This document shows, piece by piece, positions 51,087 to 60,624 of a stretch of DNA of 64,000 bases; position 1 is the stretch's first letter; the number at the start of each line of letters is the position of its first letter. The stretch lies in assembly GCA_964500675.1 (NCBI GenBank), contig CAZCNY010000002.1:248001-312000 (forward strand), given 5' to 3'. The DNA is from CAMLJR01 sp964500675. GTDB lineage: Bacteria; Pseudomonadota; Gammaproteobacteria; Pseudomonadales; CAMLJR01. The notes under the pieces were generated by a model. The model worked only from the letters and a program-made list of their open reading frames with translations, did no database searches and was not told where the DNA came from. The translations under genes and the position numbers were made by a program.

Positions 51087-51458
51087 TTAAGTGTTCTCCG
51101 GCCCTCTATAGATACAGCCGCTCGTGCAAGTTTCGCGAATTTCCACGGCATACAGCTGCGGTAACGCAGGTTCGAGCCGATCCCAAATCCAGCGCGAGAT
51201 ATTTTCGCTGGTGGGGTTTTCGAGTCCCGCGATTTCATTCAGATAATAGTGATCGAGTTGGTTGTTGAGTGGCGCAAAGGCGGTTTTTATGTCGGCAAAA
51301 TCGAGCACCCAGCCCGAATCTTTCCCGGTTTCGCCGCGCACATAAATGCGCACGTGAAAACTGTGGCCGTGCAAGCGTGCGCATTTGTGTCCTATGGGAA
51401 CGTTCGGTAACCGATGCGCTGCCTCAAAATGAAAATCTTTGTAAATTTCAGCGATCAT
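51087..51458 (-). CDS. queD: 6-carboxytetrahydropterin synthase
   Basis: Queuosine-precursor enzyme acting after GTP cyclohydrolase, 123 residues. FHFEAAHRLPNVPIGHKCARLHGHSFHVRI carries the three zinc histidines and the catalytic Cys (KCARLHGHS), and LNNQLDHYYLNEI and PTSENISRWIW are family segments with the substrate-binding Glu. ETCTSGCIYRGPE ends the chain. ATG at 51458 (MIAEIYKDF) preferred over the frame from 51500. Confidence 0.94.
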   Translation of the reverse strand: MIAEIYKDFHFEAAHRLPNVPIGHKCARLHGHSFHVRIYVRGETGKDSGWVLDFADIKTAFAPLNNQLDHYYLNEIAGLENPTSENISRWIWDRLEPALPQLYAVEIRETCTSGCIYRGPENT

Positions 51459-51535
51459 GACGCAGACTCTGTGCGATAGGGGCGTCATGTTAATCAGCAC
51501 GTTTGAGACTGTATAGCGGCTTTTCTAATTAGGGT

Positions 51536-51563
51536 TTGATTTCGCGAGGCGTTTATGTAGAAT
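51536..51563 (+). promoter_or_regulatory. Sigma-70 promoter of the tRNA genes
   Basis: TTGATT (51536-51541), 16-base spacer, TAGAAT (51558-51563), followed by a GC-rich discriminator GCGCGCC, typical of stable RNA promoters under stringent control. It lies 18 bases before the tRNA-Val 5' end. Confidence 0.75.
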
Positions 51564-51581
51564 GCGCGCCTCGATTGCAGC

Positions 51582-51657
51582 GGGTGTTTAGCTCAGCTGG
51601 TAGAGCATCGCCCTTACAAGGCGAGGGTCGGCGGTTCGAACCCGTCAACACCCACCA
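51582..51657 (+). tRNA. tRNA-Val (anticodon TAC)
   Basis: A 76-base tRNA with the encoded 3' CCA. Acceptor GGGTGTT pairs with AACACCC. The anticodon loop CTTACAA gives anticodon TAC, between stem TCGCC and GGCGA. The T loop is TTCGAAC. It is followed 60 bases on by tRNA-Asp, under a shared promoter. Confidence 0.97.
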
Positions 51658-51717
51658 TACTCTGCATCGTTTGTACGTTAACTGCGCAGTTGACGTCCCG
51701 TGTAAGAAGAGTTACGC

Positions 51718-51794
51718 GGCCCGGTAGTTCAGTTGGTTAGAATGCCGCCCTGTCACGGCGGAGGTCAGGGGTTCGAGTCCCCTCCGGGTCGCCA
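51718..51794 (+). tRNA. tRNA-Asp (anticodon GTC)
   Basis: A 77-base tRNA with encoded CCA. Acceptor GGCCCGG pairs with CCGGGTC. The anticodon loop CTGTCAC gives anticodon GTC between CCGCC and GGCGG. The T loop is TTCGAGT. Probably co-transcribed with the tRNA-Val upstream; a separate GTAAGAAGAG leader precedes it. Confidence 0.97.
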
Positions 51795-51944
51795 TTAACT
51801 TTCACCCTTGTAAGCGAGTTGTCATCCTTGCAAGCGCACTTCCTCGAATTAGCGTAACGAAACAAAAGAAACGAATAGAGCCGCAAATTCTCTTTGCGAG
51901 CATTCTGTGCAATATTGGCTCGGAAAATTTTCGAGCCGCGAATA

Positions 51945-54164
51945 ATGCCTAGCGAATTTACCGCATCGAGCACACATCAGCCCTACGTTTCCGCATCCGC
52001 AAATTGTGCCGAGTTCACGCCCAAGGCGATTGTGCTCGGCGTCGTGCTGGGCGTTATTTTCGGCGCATCGTCGCTTTATTTGGTGCTCAAAGTCGGCCTC
52101 ACGGTGAGCGCGTCGATTCCCGTTGCGGTGATCGCCATCACATTGTTTCGACTGTTTGCGAAAGTCGGTGGGCGCGATGCGACGATTCTCGAAAATACCA
52201 TCGTATCGACGGCGGGCTCGGCGGGCGAATCGATCGCATTCGGCCTCGGCGTGACGATGCCCGCGATTTTAATTTTGGGTTTCGATCTCGAAATTACGCG
52301 CGTGTTGCTCGTCGCGGTGCTCGGCAGTCTGCTCGGCATTTTGATGATGATTCCGCTGCGGCGCACGCTGATCGTCGCGCGTCATCGCGAGTTGAAATAC
52401 CCCGAAGGCACTGCGTGCGCGCAGGTGCTGATCGCGGCGGAGGCGAGCAGGGCCAGCGGCGATGGCGCGACCATCGAGGCAGACAAGCAGCGCGCGCTGG
52501 TGATTTTCGTCGGCTTTTGTGCCGGCTTGCTCTACAAAATCGGCAATACCGCGCTGAAAGGTTGGAAAGAAGTCGTATCGTTCAATTTTAAGGCGCCATT
52601 AAAAGGCGCTTCGATCGCGGCGGAAATTTCGCCCGAGTTGCTCGGCGTCGGTTACATCATCGGCCCGCGCATCGCGTCGACGATGTGCGCGGGCGGCGTG
52701 TTCGCATATCTGCTGTTGATTCCGCTGGTTAAATTTTTTGGCGATGCGCTTGCAGTGCCGCTGTCGCCCGCGACGAAATTGATTCGCGATATGAGCGCGG
52801 ACGACATTCGCAGTGGGTACATTTTATACATCGGTGCGGGCGCGGTGGCGGCGGGTGGCCTCGTGAGTTTGCTGCGCGCTTTGCCGACGATCTGGCACAG
52901 TCTGCGTGAAAGCCTTCGCGACCTCGGCCCGCAGCAGCGCAGCGCGGTGCGCACCGAACAGGATGTTCCCATGCGCTGGGTATTGATCGGCTGTCTCGCA
53001 ATCATTGCCGTTATCAGCGTCGCCGCGCCGCTACGCATGAATCTAATCGGTGCGTTGATGATTTTGGCGTGCGGATTTTTATTCGTCACGGTGTCGTCGC
53101 GTCTTACGGGTGAAATCGGTCAATCGAGCAATCCCGTATCGGGCATGACGATCGCAACATTGCTGCTCACGTGTTTGATTTTTTTATTGCTCGGATGGAC
53201 CGCGCCGCCGTATTACGTCACGGCGCTGTCGGTGGGCGCGATCGTGTGCATCGCGTGCGCGAATGGCGGCGCGACATCGCAGGATTTGAAAACGGGTTAT
53301 CTGGTCGGCTCGACGCCGCGTCTACAGCAATACGCGATTATCTGCGGTGCGCTCGCTTCGGCGTTGTTGCTCGGCCCGATCCTGCTGAAATTGAATGAAG
53401 CTGGGACCGTCTATGTGCCCGCCGCGCAGATTGCGACGAATTTGCATGTCGATATAAAAGATTTAACAACGCGCGAAACATTGACGGGTCCGCAAGCCGC
53501 AGGCGATCACAACACGTATTTCGTGTGGCACAAAACCGACAACGTGAATGGTCCGGAAGGAAAATATCTCGTCGATGACAACGGCGCCGCGAAGTATTTC
53601 GTCGATCCCGGCATCAACGGCACTTATACAACGCGGCCCGACGGCAGCGAAGTGCGCAAATTCGACGCACCGAAAGCCGTGCTCGTGTCGTACATCATCA
53701 AAGGCATCCTCGACCAGCAATTACCGTGGGCGCTGGTGCTGTTCGGCGTCGTGATCGCGCTCGTGCTCGAAATGAGCGGCATTTCCTCGCTGCCGTTTGC
53801 CGTCGGCGTGTATCTGCCGCTGTCATCATCGGCCCCCATTTTTATCGGCGGCGCCATTCGATGGTTAACCGACAAGCGTCGTTTGCATGATAAAAATTTT
53901 GCAGATCTTTCGATTGAAGAGAAAGCCGCAGAAAGCGATCGCAGCAAAGGCGTGCTGCTTGCCTCGGGTTACATCGCGGGCGGCGCGCTGGCGGGGATTG
54001 TGATTGCGTTTAGCGCGGGCTTATTCACGCAGTTCGATTCAATACTTACGAGCTGGGCAGGGCAGCATAATGCATTTTATGCGGGCACGTATGCGGATGC
54101 GTTGTCGCTAGTGCCGTATTTGTTGTTGGCGATCGGATTGTTTTTCGTGGGGCGCAATAAATGA
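51945..54164 (+). CDS. OPT-family oligopeptide transporter
   Basis: Inner-membrane peptide transporter of the OPT superfamily, 739 residues with about fourteen or more hydrophobic segments. SLYLVLKVGLTVSASIPVAV, GESIAFGLGVTMPAIL, YPEGTACAQVL and TSQDLKTGYLVGSTPRLQQ are OPT hallmarks. A polar stretch at about 495-590 (HNTYFVWHKTDNVNGPEGKY) lies outside the membrane. ATG at 51945; the frame extends upstream to 51894. Substrate probably small peptides; some OPT members carry metal chelates. Confidence 0.92.
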   Translation: MPSEFTASSTHQPYVSASANCAEFTPKAIVLGVVLGVIFGASSLYLVLKVGLTVSASIPVAVIAITLFRLFAKVGGRDATILENTIVSTAGSAGESIAFGLGVTMPAILILGFDLEITRVLLVAVLGSLLGILMMIPLRRTLIVARHRELKYPEGTACAQVLIAAEASRASGDGATIEADKQRALVIFVGFCAGLLYKIGNTALKGWKEVVSFNFKAPLKGASIAAEISPELLGVGYIIGPRIASTMCAGGVFAYLLLIPLVKFFGDALAVPLSPATKLIRDMSADDIRSGYILYIGAGAVAAGGLVSLLRALPTIWHSLRESLRDLGPQQRSAVRTEQDVPMRWVLIGCLAIIAVISVAAPLRMNLIGALMILACGFLFVTVSSRLTGEIGQSSNPVSGMTIATLLLTCLIFLLLGWTAPPYYVTALSVGAIVCIACANGGATSQDLKTGYLVGSTPRLQQYAIICGALASALLLGPILLKLNEAGTVYVPAAQIATNLHVDIKDLTTRETLTGPQAAGDHNTYFVWHKTDNVNGPEGKYLVDDNGAAKYFVDPGINGTYTTRPDGSEVRKFDAPKAVLVSYIIKGILDQQLPWALVLFGVVIALVLEMSGISSLPFAVGVYLPLSSSAPIFIGGAIRWLTDKRRLHDKNFADLSIEEKAAESDRSKGVLLASGYIAGGALAGIVIAFSAGLFTQFDSILTSWAGQHNAFYAGTYADALSLVPYLLLAIGLFFVGRNK

Positions 54165-54272
54165 AATGCATTGCGCCGTTTGCGATCAGGGCTTGGTGTT
54201 AAAAAGTGAAAATGAATATGCAACAAAAGAGGACTCCTATTTTGGAGCGCTTTGAAAACAATGGAGACAAAA

Positions 54273-55040
54273 TTATTGTTTTGTAGCTTGCGCATCAAAG
54301 CTTTTTCCGGTCATACCCTTACTTTCCCCACCCATCAAATACAAATACGTCGACATAATCTGTTCGGGAAATGGATTTACGCTTGGAAGTTCGGCGGGGT
54401 AGGCGATGCGGCGCATGGCGGTGTTGGTGGGGCCGGGGTTGATGCAGTTGACGCGGATGTTTGTTGTCGTATCGAGTTCGTCGGCGAGGATTTGCGATAA
54501 ACCCTCGACGCCGAATTTCGATACCGCGTAAGCGCCCCAAAATGCGCGGCCTTTGCGGCCCACACTCGATGAGGTGAAAACAATCGATGCGTCTGCACTG
54601 TTGCGCAACAGCGGCAATAAATATTTAGTCAGCAGGAAGTTCGACGTGAGATTCACGTTGAGTACTTCGTTCCAATCGGCTGCGGTTGTATCTTGAATAT
54701 TTTTGCGTTGACCGAGGATGCCCGCGTTGTGCAGCAGACCGTCGAGGCGGCCGAATTCGGTTTCGATAATCTCGGCTAACGCTTCGTAATCCTGCGGCGT
54801 CGCGCCGCCGAGTTTCATCGGATAAATGGCGGCTTGCGGATGTCCCGCGTTTTCAATTTCATCGTAAACCGCTTCGAGTTTGGCAACGGTTTTGCCGAGC
54901 AGAATTACCGTGGCGCCGTGCGCGGCAAAAGTGATTGCAGCAGCGCGGCCGATGCCATCGCCTGCGCCCGTGACGAGAATGACTCGGCCTTTTAGAAGGT
55001 CGGGCGCAGCAGTGTAATCAGCAGGAATGGTCGAAATCAT
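54273..55040 (-). CDS. yciK: YciK-type short-chain dehydrogenase
   Basis: SDR of 255 residues. Cofactor motif VTGAGDGIGRAAA, LHNAGI, catalytic TSSSVGRKGRAFWGAYAVSK (Ser, Tyr, Lys), ending GKSFDAQATKQ. This YciK-type sequence is conserved in gammaproteobacteria at the ubiG-gph position; its substrate is not known. Last gene of the mtaD-ubiG-mupP-yciK unit; only seven bases after mupP, with GAGAGA upstream. Confidence 0.92.
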   Translation of the reverse strand: MISTIPADYTAAPDLLKGRVILVTGAGDGIGRAAAITFAAHGATVILLGKTVAKLEAVYDEIENAGHPQAAIYPMKLGGATPQDYEALAEIIETEFGRLDGLLHNAGILGQRKNIQDTTAADWNEVLNVNLTSNFLLTKYLLPLLRNSADASIVFTSSSVGRKGRAFWGAYAVSKFGVEGLSQILADELDTTTNIRVNCINPGPTNTAMRRIAYPAELPSVNPFPEQIMSTYLYLMGGESKGMTGKSFDAQATKQ

Positions 55041-55047
55041 AAATCTC

Positions 55048-55719
55048 TCAACGAATGAAATTTTTCAGAATTGGCACGATCGCATCCGCGCTTGCCACAA
55101 TAAAATCCGCGCCCCAATTCGCGCACGGATCATCGCTGTGCACATAACCGAACTCGCATGCGATCGATGCCAGGCCGGCGTTGCGCGCGCATTCGATATC
55201 GCGGCGGTGATCGCCGACGTAAATCGCTTCGCTCACATCGCAATCGATTCGCGAGCACGCGAGCAGCAACGCTTCAGGATCGGGTTTGCGCTGCTTCACG
55301 TGATCGGGGCAGATCAACGTTGCGCAGCGCTCGGCAAGATTCAGGCGCTTGAGCAGCGGCGCCGAAAAGCCGACGGGCTTGTTCGTCACCACGCCCCAGC
55401 GCAAATGTTGACTTTCGATAAACGCAAGCGTTGCCGCCATGCCCGGAAATAATTGCGTGTGGGTAGCGAGATGCATTTCATACAGCGCGAGAAATTCGTT
55501 GCGTAGTGATTCGAAGTGCGCTTCGCCCGGATCGATACCGAACGCTTTGTGTACCATACCGCGCGCACCGTCCGAAACGCTTTCTCTAAAGTCTTCGTAA
55601 GCAATTGGTGCCGCGCCATGCGTGTGCAGCATCGTGCCGATGATTTGATAGAACTCGGGAGCGGTGTCGAGCAACGTGCCGTCGAGATCGAACAGCACGG
55701 CTTTGAGGGGTGATGGCAT
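55048..55719 (-). CDS. mupP: HAD phosphatase, probable MurNAc-6-phosphate phosphatase
   Basis: HAD-superfamily phosphatase of 223 residues: nucleophile in VLFDLDGTLLDTAPEF (Asp10/Asp12), motif II VVTNKP, motif III KQRKPDPEALL and motif IV YVGDHRRDIECARNAG. It was long annotated as phosphoglycolate phosphatase (gph). Position between ubiG and the YciK SDR is that of Pseudomonas MupP, which dephosphorylates N-acetylmuramic acid 6-phosphate in cell-wall recycling. Four bases from ubiG. MupP is the better call by synteny; Gph cannot be excluded by motif alone. Confidence 0.85.
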   Translation of the reverse strand: MPSPLKAVLFDLDGTLLDTAPEFYQIIGTMLHTHGAAPIAYEDFRESVSDGARGMVHKAFGIDPGEAHFESLRNEFLALYEMHLATHTQLFPGMAATLAFIESQHLRWGVVTNKPVGFSAPLLKRLNLAERCATLICPDHVKQRKPDPEALLLACSRIDCDVSEAIYVGDHRRDIECARNAGLASIACEFGYVHSDDPCANWGADFIVASADAIVPILKNFIR

Positions 55720-55723
55720 CGAA

Positions 55724-56449
55724 TCAGCTCGGCTTTTTCACATGCATCAAATAATTCACGCCGACATCGCGCGCGTCGAGTTTGTAGTTCTTCGTAATGG
55801 GGTTGTAAACCATGCCGGTGATGTCGCGCAGTTGCAGCTCCGCTTTGCGCAACCACGCGGCGAGTTCCGACGGCCGGATGAATTTCGCATAATCGTGCGT
55901 GCCTTTCGGCAGCAGTTTCAAAATGTATTCGGCGCCCACAATCGCGAACGCATACGACTTCGGATTGCGATTGAGTGTTGAGAAATACAAATCGCCGCCC
56001 GCTTTGCACAGCTTCGCGCACGCGTCGATAATCGATTGCGGATCGGGCACGTGCTCCAGCATTTCCATGCAGGTCACAACGTCGTATTGCGCAGGCTCTG
56101 CGGCGGCCAATTCTTCGGCGGTGATGCGCCGGTAATTCACGCTCACATTTGATTCGAATTGATGCAGGCGCGCGACCGCGAGCGGCGCTTCGCCCATATC
56201 GATGCCGGTGACGTTCGCGCCGCGCACCGCCATCGCCTCGGCGAGAATGCCGCCGCCGCAGCCGACATCGAGCAATTGCTTGCCCGCGACGGGCGAGCGC
56301 TCGTCGATGTAATTCGCGCGCAATGGGTTGATGTCGTGCAGTGCTTTGAACTCGCTGTGGCGATCCCACCAGCGATGCGCGAGTTCTTCGAATTTCGCGA
56401 TTTCGGCGCGATCGACATTTACGGAGGTTGTTGATGCAGAGGCTATCAT
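55724..56449 (-). CDS. ubiG: Ubiquinone biosynthesis O-methyltransferase
   Basis: SAM-dependent methyltransferase for both O-methylations of ubiquinone. 241 residues. LLDVGCGGGILAEAMAVRGANVTGIDMG is the SAM site, and HRWWDRHSEFKALHDINPLRANYI, YFSTLNRNPKSYAFAIVGAEYILKLLPKGTHDYAKFI the UbiG segments. ATG at 56449 overlaps the mtaD stop (ATGA) with GGAGG upstream, so coupled translation. Confidence 0.96.
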   Translation of the reverse strand: MIASASTTSVNVDRAEIAKFEELAHRWWDRHSEFKALHDINPLRANYIDERSPVAGKQLLDVGCGGGILAEAMAVRGANVTGIDMGEAPLAVARLHQFESNVSVNYRRITAEELAAAEPAQYDVVTCMEMLEHVPDPQSIIDACAKLCKAGGDLYFSTLNRNPKSYAFAIVGAEYILKLLPKGTHDYAKFIRPSELAAWLRKAELQLRDITGMVYNPITKNYKLDARDVGVNYLMHVKKPS

Positions 56450-57780
56450 TGGTGTCCTCCTATTTTCTTTTGCCACCGGGTCACGCTTTCGCGCAGATCG
56501 GGCAGATTGATTGTGGTGAGTTCGCGATTATCGAGCATGCGTTTGCCGTTGATCCAGCTGTGGCTCACATGCGTGCCGCTGTTGGTATAGACGAGTTGCG
56601 AGAGCGCATGAAACAGCGGCTGCTGTTCGATCGCACTTAAATCGACAGCGATCACATCGGCGCATTTGCCGAGCTCGAGGCTGCCGATTTTGCCGTCGAG
56701 GCCGAGCGCTTTCGCGCCGTCGAGTGTCGCCATGCGCAACGCATCGAACGCGGACAGTGCGGCGGCATCGCCCGCGACAGCTTTTGCGAGCAGCGCCGCG
56801 GTGCGCATTTCTGAAAATAAATCGAGATCGTTGTTGCTCGCGGCGCCATCGGTGCCGAGTGCGACATTGACACCGGCGTCTAACAGTTTTTGTGTGGGGC
56901 AGAAGCCGCTCGCCAGTTTCAAATTCGATTCGGGACAGTGCACGACATGGCAGTTGTTGCGCGCGAGCAGTGCGATATCGTCGTCATTCAGCGCGGTCGC
57001 GTGTACGCACTGCATGCGCGGCCCCAGCAAACCGAGCCGCGACAGGCGCGCGAGCGGGCGCTCTTGATATTTGGCGAGCGACTCCTCGACTTCGCGCTGC
57101 GTTTCGTGCGCGTGAATTTGAATCGCGCAATCGAGTTCGGCGGCGAGCACGGCGATGCGGCTCAGCGGCGCGTCGCTCACGGTATACGGCGCGTGCGGGC
57201 CGAAACCGATCGAAATCAATTCGCTGTGCTTGAAATCATCGCGCAGCGCGAGACCTTTGTGAATGTAATCGTCGGCATCGCGGCCCCACGCGGTCGGAAA
57301 ATCGAAGATGGGGAAGTGCAGTTGCGTGCGCATGCCGAGGTCGTGCGCGATTTGCGCGGCGACGTTGGGAAAGAAATACATATCGGCGAAACAGGTGGTG
57401 CCGCTGCGCAGCATTTCCGCGATCGCGAGTTCGGTGCCGTCGCGCACGAACGCTTCGCCCACCCATTTGCCTTCGGCGGGCCAGATGTGGTCGTTGAGCC
57501 AGCCGTGCAGCGCGTAATCGTCGGCATAGCCGCGCAGCAACGACATCGCGCCGTGTGTGTGCGCGTTGACGAGGCCCGGCAGCAATGCGTGCTCATTCAG
57601 CTCGACGACTTCATCGGCGGCGATCGCGCGCGCCTGCGCGGCGGGCAGCAGCGACACGATGCGGCCGCGATCGATCACGAGTGCATGGTGGTCGTAGACG
57701 GCATGCGCGGGCACGATCGGAATGATCCAGCGCGCGAAGATGAGAGTGTCGGCGCGCGACGGCAAGGGTTGATTCGACAA
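56446..57780 (-). CDS. mtaD: 5-methylthioadenosine/S-adenosylhomocysteine deaminase
   Basis: Amidohydrolase of the TRZ/ATZ family, 444 residues. Metal ligands in PGLVNAHTHGAMSLLRG, IQIHAHETQREVEE, CVHATAL and ALGTDGAASNNDLDLF. The P. aeruginosa ortholog at this locus deaminates methylthioadenosine. The TTG at 57780 gives MSNQPLPSRADTLIFARWII, which has the right length; the frame is open upstream to 57897 but overlaps gyrA's promoter. First gene of the operon with ubiG, mupP and yciK. Confidence 0.88.
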   Translation of the reverse strand: MSNQPLPSRADTLIFARWIIPIVPAHAVYDHHALVIDRGRIVSLLPAAQARAIAADEVVELNEHALLPGLVNAHTHGAMSLLRGYADDYALHGWLNDHIWPAEGKWVGEAFVRDGTELAIAEMLRSGTTCFADMYFFPNVAAQIAHDLGMRTQLHFPIFDFPTAWGRDADDYIHKGLALRDDFKHSELISIGFGPHAPYTVSDAPLSRIAVLAAELDCAIQIHAHETQREVEESLAKYQERPLARLSRLGLLGPRMQCVHATALNDDDIALLARNNCHVVHCPESNLKLASGFCPTQKLLDAGVNVALGTDGAASNNDLDLFSEMRTAALLAKAVAGDAAALSAFDALRMATLDGAKALGLDGKIGSLELGKCADVIAVDLSAIEQQPLFHALSQLVYTNSGTHVSHSWINGKRMLDNRELTTINLPDLRESVTRWQKKIGGHQ

Positions 57781-57904
57781 CGGTTGAGCCCACGGCGGTT
57801 CATGAGTTTGGCGGCAGGCCGGCAGTATACCTGCAAACCTTGCGCGAGAGTGCGCCTCGGACCTTTTGGCTGGAAACGCGAGCTGTCGGTAGGGCATTGA
57901 TTTA

Positions 57905-57967
57905 TGGTATGATTCGCGGCTTTATTTCAGGGCGTTGATTAAGTTCCCCCTGCCTGTGGGAGAGGGG
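57905..57967 (+). promoter_or_regulatory. gyrA promoter and leader with a CTCTCC-type repeat
   Basis: An extended -10 element TGGTATGAT lies at 57905-57913, about 95 bases before gyrA. A weak CTCTCC-type repeat copy (CCCCCTGCC, TGT, GGGAGAGGGG at 57946-57967) follows in the leader. No good -35 is visible, which fits an extended -10 promoter. Confidence 0.6.
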
Positions 57968-58007
57968 AAAATCGCTAGCGAATCGATAACAAGGAAATGC
58001 TTTTTCC

Positions 58008-60569
58008 ATGGGTGAAATCGCCAAAGAAATTCTGCCGGTCAACATCGAAGACGAGCTCAAACAGTCGTATCTCGATTATGCGATGAGCGTTATCGTCGGT
58101 CGCGCGTTGCCCGATGCGCGCGATGGCTTGAAGCCCGTGCATCGCCGCGTGCTGTACGCGATGAGCGAACTCGGCAACGACTATAACAAGGCGTACAAAA
58201 AATCCGCGCGTATCGTCGGCGACGTGATCGGTAAATATCACCCGCACGGCGATTCGGCTGTGTACGACACCATCGTGCGCATGGCGCAGCCGTTTTCGCT
58301 GCGGTATATGTTGGTCGACGGGCAGGGCAACTTCGGTTCGATCGACGGCGATTCGCCCGCGGCGATGCGTTACACCGAAATTCGCATGGCGAAAATCGCG
58401 CACGAATTGCTCGCCGATCTCGACAAAGAAACCGTCGACTGGGTGCCGAATTACGACGGCACCGAAAAAATTCCCGAGGTCATGCCGACCAAATTGCCGA
58501 ATCTGCTCGTCAACGGCTCGACCGGTATCGCGGTCGGCATGGCGACGAATATTCCGCCGCACAATTTGCGCGAAGTCGTCAACGGCTGTCTCGCGGTGAT
58601 GGATAATCCCGACGTCAGCGTCGATGAATTGATGGAATATATTCCGGGACCCGACTTTCCGACAGCGGGCATCATTAACGGCCGTGCCGGTATCGTCGAA
58701 GCGTATCGCACGGGCCGCGGTCGTATTTACGTGCGCGCCCGCGCCGAGATTGAAACCGACGACAAAACCCATCGCGAAACCATCATCATCCACGAGTTGC
58801 CGTATCAGGTGAACAAGGCGCGGTTGATCGAAAAAATCGCCGAGCTCGTCAAAGAAAAGAAAATCGAAGGCATTTCCGAGCTGCGCGATGAATCCGATAA
58901 GGACGGCATGCGCGTCGTTATCGAAATCAAGCGCGGCGAAATGGGTGAGGTGGTGCTGAATAATCTGTTTGCGCAAACGCAGATGGAAAGTGTATTCGGC
59001 ATCAACATGGTTGCACTCATCGACGGCCGGCCGCGCCTGCTGAATCTGAAGGATATTATCGAGGCCTTCATCCGTCATCGCCGCGAAGTCGTTACGCGCC
59101 GCACGGTTTATCTGCTGAGAAAAGCCCGCGAGCGCGGCCATATTCTCGAAGGTCTCGCGGTGGCGATCGCGAATATCGATCCCGTCATCGAGTTGATCAA
59201 AGCCTCCGCGAATACGCCGGAAGCGCGCGATAAATTGCTCGCGCAGGCATGGCTGCCGGGCGAAGTGCTCGGCATGTTGGAGCGCGCCGGTACCAATGCC
59301 TGCCGCCCCGACGATCTGCCGGCGGAAATGGGCTTGCGCGACGGCCGTTATTATTTGTCGCCCGAGCAAGTGCAGGCGATTCTCGATCTGCGCCTGCAAA
59401 AACTCACGGGTCTCGAACACGAAAAACTGATCGAGGAGTATCAGGAAAAACTCGTCGAAATCGCCGAGTACCTGAATATTCTGGCCGATCCGGACAAACT
59501 GAAGGCGGTTATTCGCGGCGAGCTTGGGCAAGTCAAAAGCGATTTTGGCGACGATCGCCGTTCCGAAATCACCACGTCGCAACTCGATTTGTCGATCGAG
59601 GATTTGATCGCGGAAGAAGATCGCGTCGTCACGATTTCGCACGGCGGTTACGCCAAAACGCAGCCGCTGGCCGACTATCAGGCCCAGCGCCGCGGCGGTA
59701 TGGGTAAATCGGCGACGGCGGTAAAAGACGAAGATTTTGTCGAGCATTTATTGATTACGAGCTCGCACGATACGATTCTGTGTTTCAGCAATCTCGGCAA
59801 AGTGTACTGGCTCAAGGTCTATCAAATTCCCGTGGCGGGGCGCGGCTCGCGCGGTCGGCCGATGGTGAATTTGCTGTCGCTCGATGAAGGCGAGCGCGTC
59901 ACCTCGATTTTACCGGTGAAAGAATATCTCGCCGATCACTACATTTTCATGGCGACCGCGAATGGCACCGTGAAGAAAACACCGCTCACCGAATTTTCGC
60001 GGCAGCGCAGCGTCGGCTTGCGCGCGCTCGAACTCGATGACGGCGATGTGCTGGTCGGCACCGCGATCACCGACGGCAATTGCGATGTGATGTTGTTCAG
60101 CAGCGCGAATAAGGCGGTGCGCTTTCGTGAAGAAGATGTGCGCGCGATGGGTCGCACCGCGCGCGGCGTGCGCGGCATCCGTCTCGATAAGGATCAGCGC
60201 GTGATTTCGCTGATTATTCCGCAAGACGGCGGTAAAGTATTGACCGTGAGCGAAAACGGTTACGGCAAACGCACTGATGCCAGCGATTTTCCCACCAAAG
60301 GGCGCGGCACGATGGGCGTCATCGCGATGCAGATCAGCGAGCGCAACGGCGGTCTCGCGGGCGCGGTGCAGGTATTCGACGGCGACGAGCTGATGCTGAT
60401 TTCGGATCAGGGTACGATGGTGCGCACGCGCACGAGTGAAATTTCCGAACTCAGCCGCAATACGCAGGGTGTGCGTGTGATTCGTTTGAAAGAAAGCGAA
60501 AAGTTAGTGGGCATCGAGCGGATTGCGGAGTCGGAAGAAACTGGCGACGAGGAAGTGGCAGAGGAATAA
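58008..60569 (+). CDS. gyrA: DNA gyrase subunit A
   Basis: ATP-dependent topoisomerase II subunit that introduces negative supercoils with GyrB. 853 residues. The winged-helix/tower region carries the active-site Tyr122 (AAMRYTEIR). The quinolone-resistance region HPHGDSAVYDTIV has Ser83 and Asp87, the sensitive residues. The C-terminal third holds the GyrA beta-pinwheel, with KTPLTEFSRQRSVGLRAL, GRTARGVRGIRL and the acidic tail. GyrA box QRRGGMGKS is at about 560. Divergent from mtaD and followed by serC. Confidence 0.98.
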   Translation: MGEIAKEILPVNIEDELKQSYLDYAMSVIVGRALPDARDGLKPVHRRVLYAMSELGNDYNKAYKKSARIVGDVIGKYHPHGDSAVYDTIVRMAQPFSLRYMLVDGQGNFGSIDGDSPAAMRYTEIRMAKIAHELLADLDKETVDWVPNYDGTEKIPEVMPTKLPNLLVNGSTGIAVGMATNIPPHNLREVVNGCLAVMDNPDVSVDELMEYIPGPDFPTAGIINGRAGIVEAYRTGRGRIYVRARAEIETDDKTHRETIIIHELPYQVNKARLIEKIAELVKEKKIEGISELRDESDKDGMRVVIEIKRGEMGEVVLNNLFAQTQMESVFGINMVALIDGRPRLLNLKDIIEAFIRHRREVVTRRTVYLLRKARERGHILEGLAVAIANIDPVIELIKASANTPEARDKLLAQAWLPGEVLGMLERAGTNACRPDDLPAEMGLRDGRYYLSPEQVQAILDLRLQKLTGLEHEKLIEEYQEKLVEIAEYLNILADPDKLKAVIRGELGQVKSDFGDDRRSEITTSQLDLSIEDLIAEEDRVVTISHGGYAKTQPLADYQAQRRGGMGKSATAVKDEDFVEHLLITSSHDTILCFSNLGKVYWLKVYQIPVAGRGSRGRPMVNLLSLDEGERVTSILPVKEYLADHYIFMATANGTVKKTPLTEFSRQRSVGLRALELDDGDVLVGTAITDGNCDVMLFSSANKAVRFREEDVRAMGRTARGVRGIRLDKDQRVISLIIPQDGGKVLTVSENGYGKRTDASDFPTKGRGTMGVIAMQISERNGGLAGAVQVFDGDELMLISDQGTMVRTRTSEISELSRNTQGVRVIRLKESEKLVGIERIAESEETGDEEVAEE

Positions 60570-60570
60570 T

Positions 60571-60593
60571 CCCCTCTCCCTGTGGGAGAGGGG
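60571..60593. repeat. CTCTCC-type hairpin after gyrA
   Basis: CCCCTCTCCC, TGT, GGGAGAGGGG: ten-base perfect stem directly after the gyrA stop codon. Another copy of the repeat family described at 973-1066. It may slow transcription between gyrA and serC, but there is no U-tract. Confidence 0.85.
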
Positions 60594-60624
60594 AACACTA
60601 ACAAATTCTTTAAGGTGTGAAGCC

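Noticed and set aside
56890..57900. 336-codon plus frame opposite mtaD
   Set aside because: Shadow of the well-supported mtaD gene.
57975..59747. Long minus-strand frame opposite gyrA (590 codons)
   Set aside because: Antisense shadow of gyrA caused by high GC third positions; translation has no recognisable domain.
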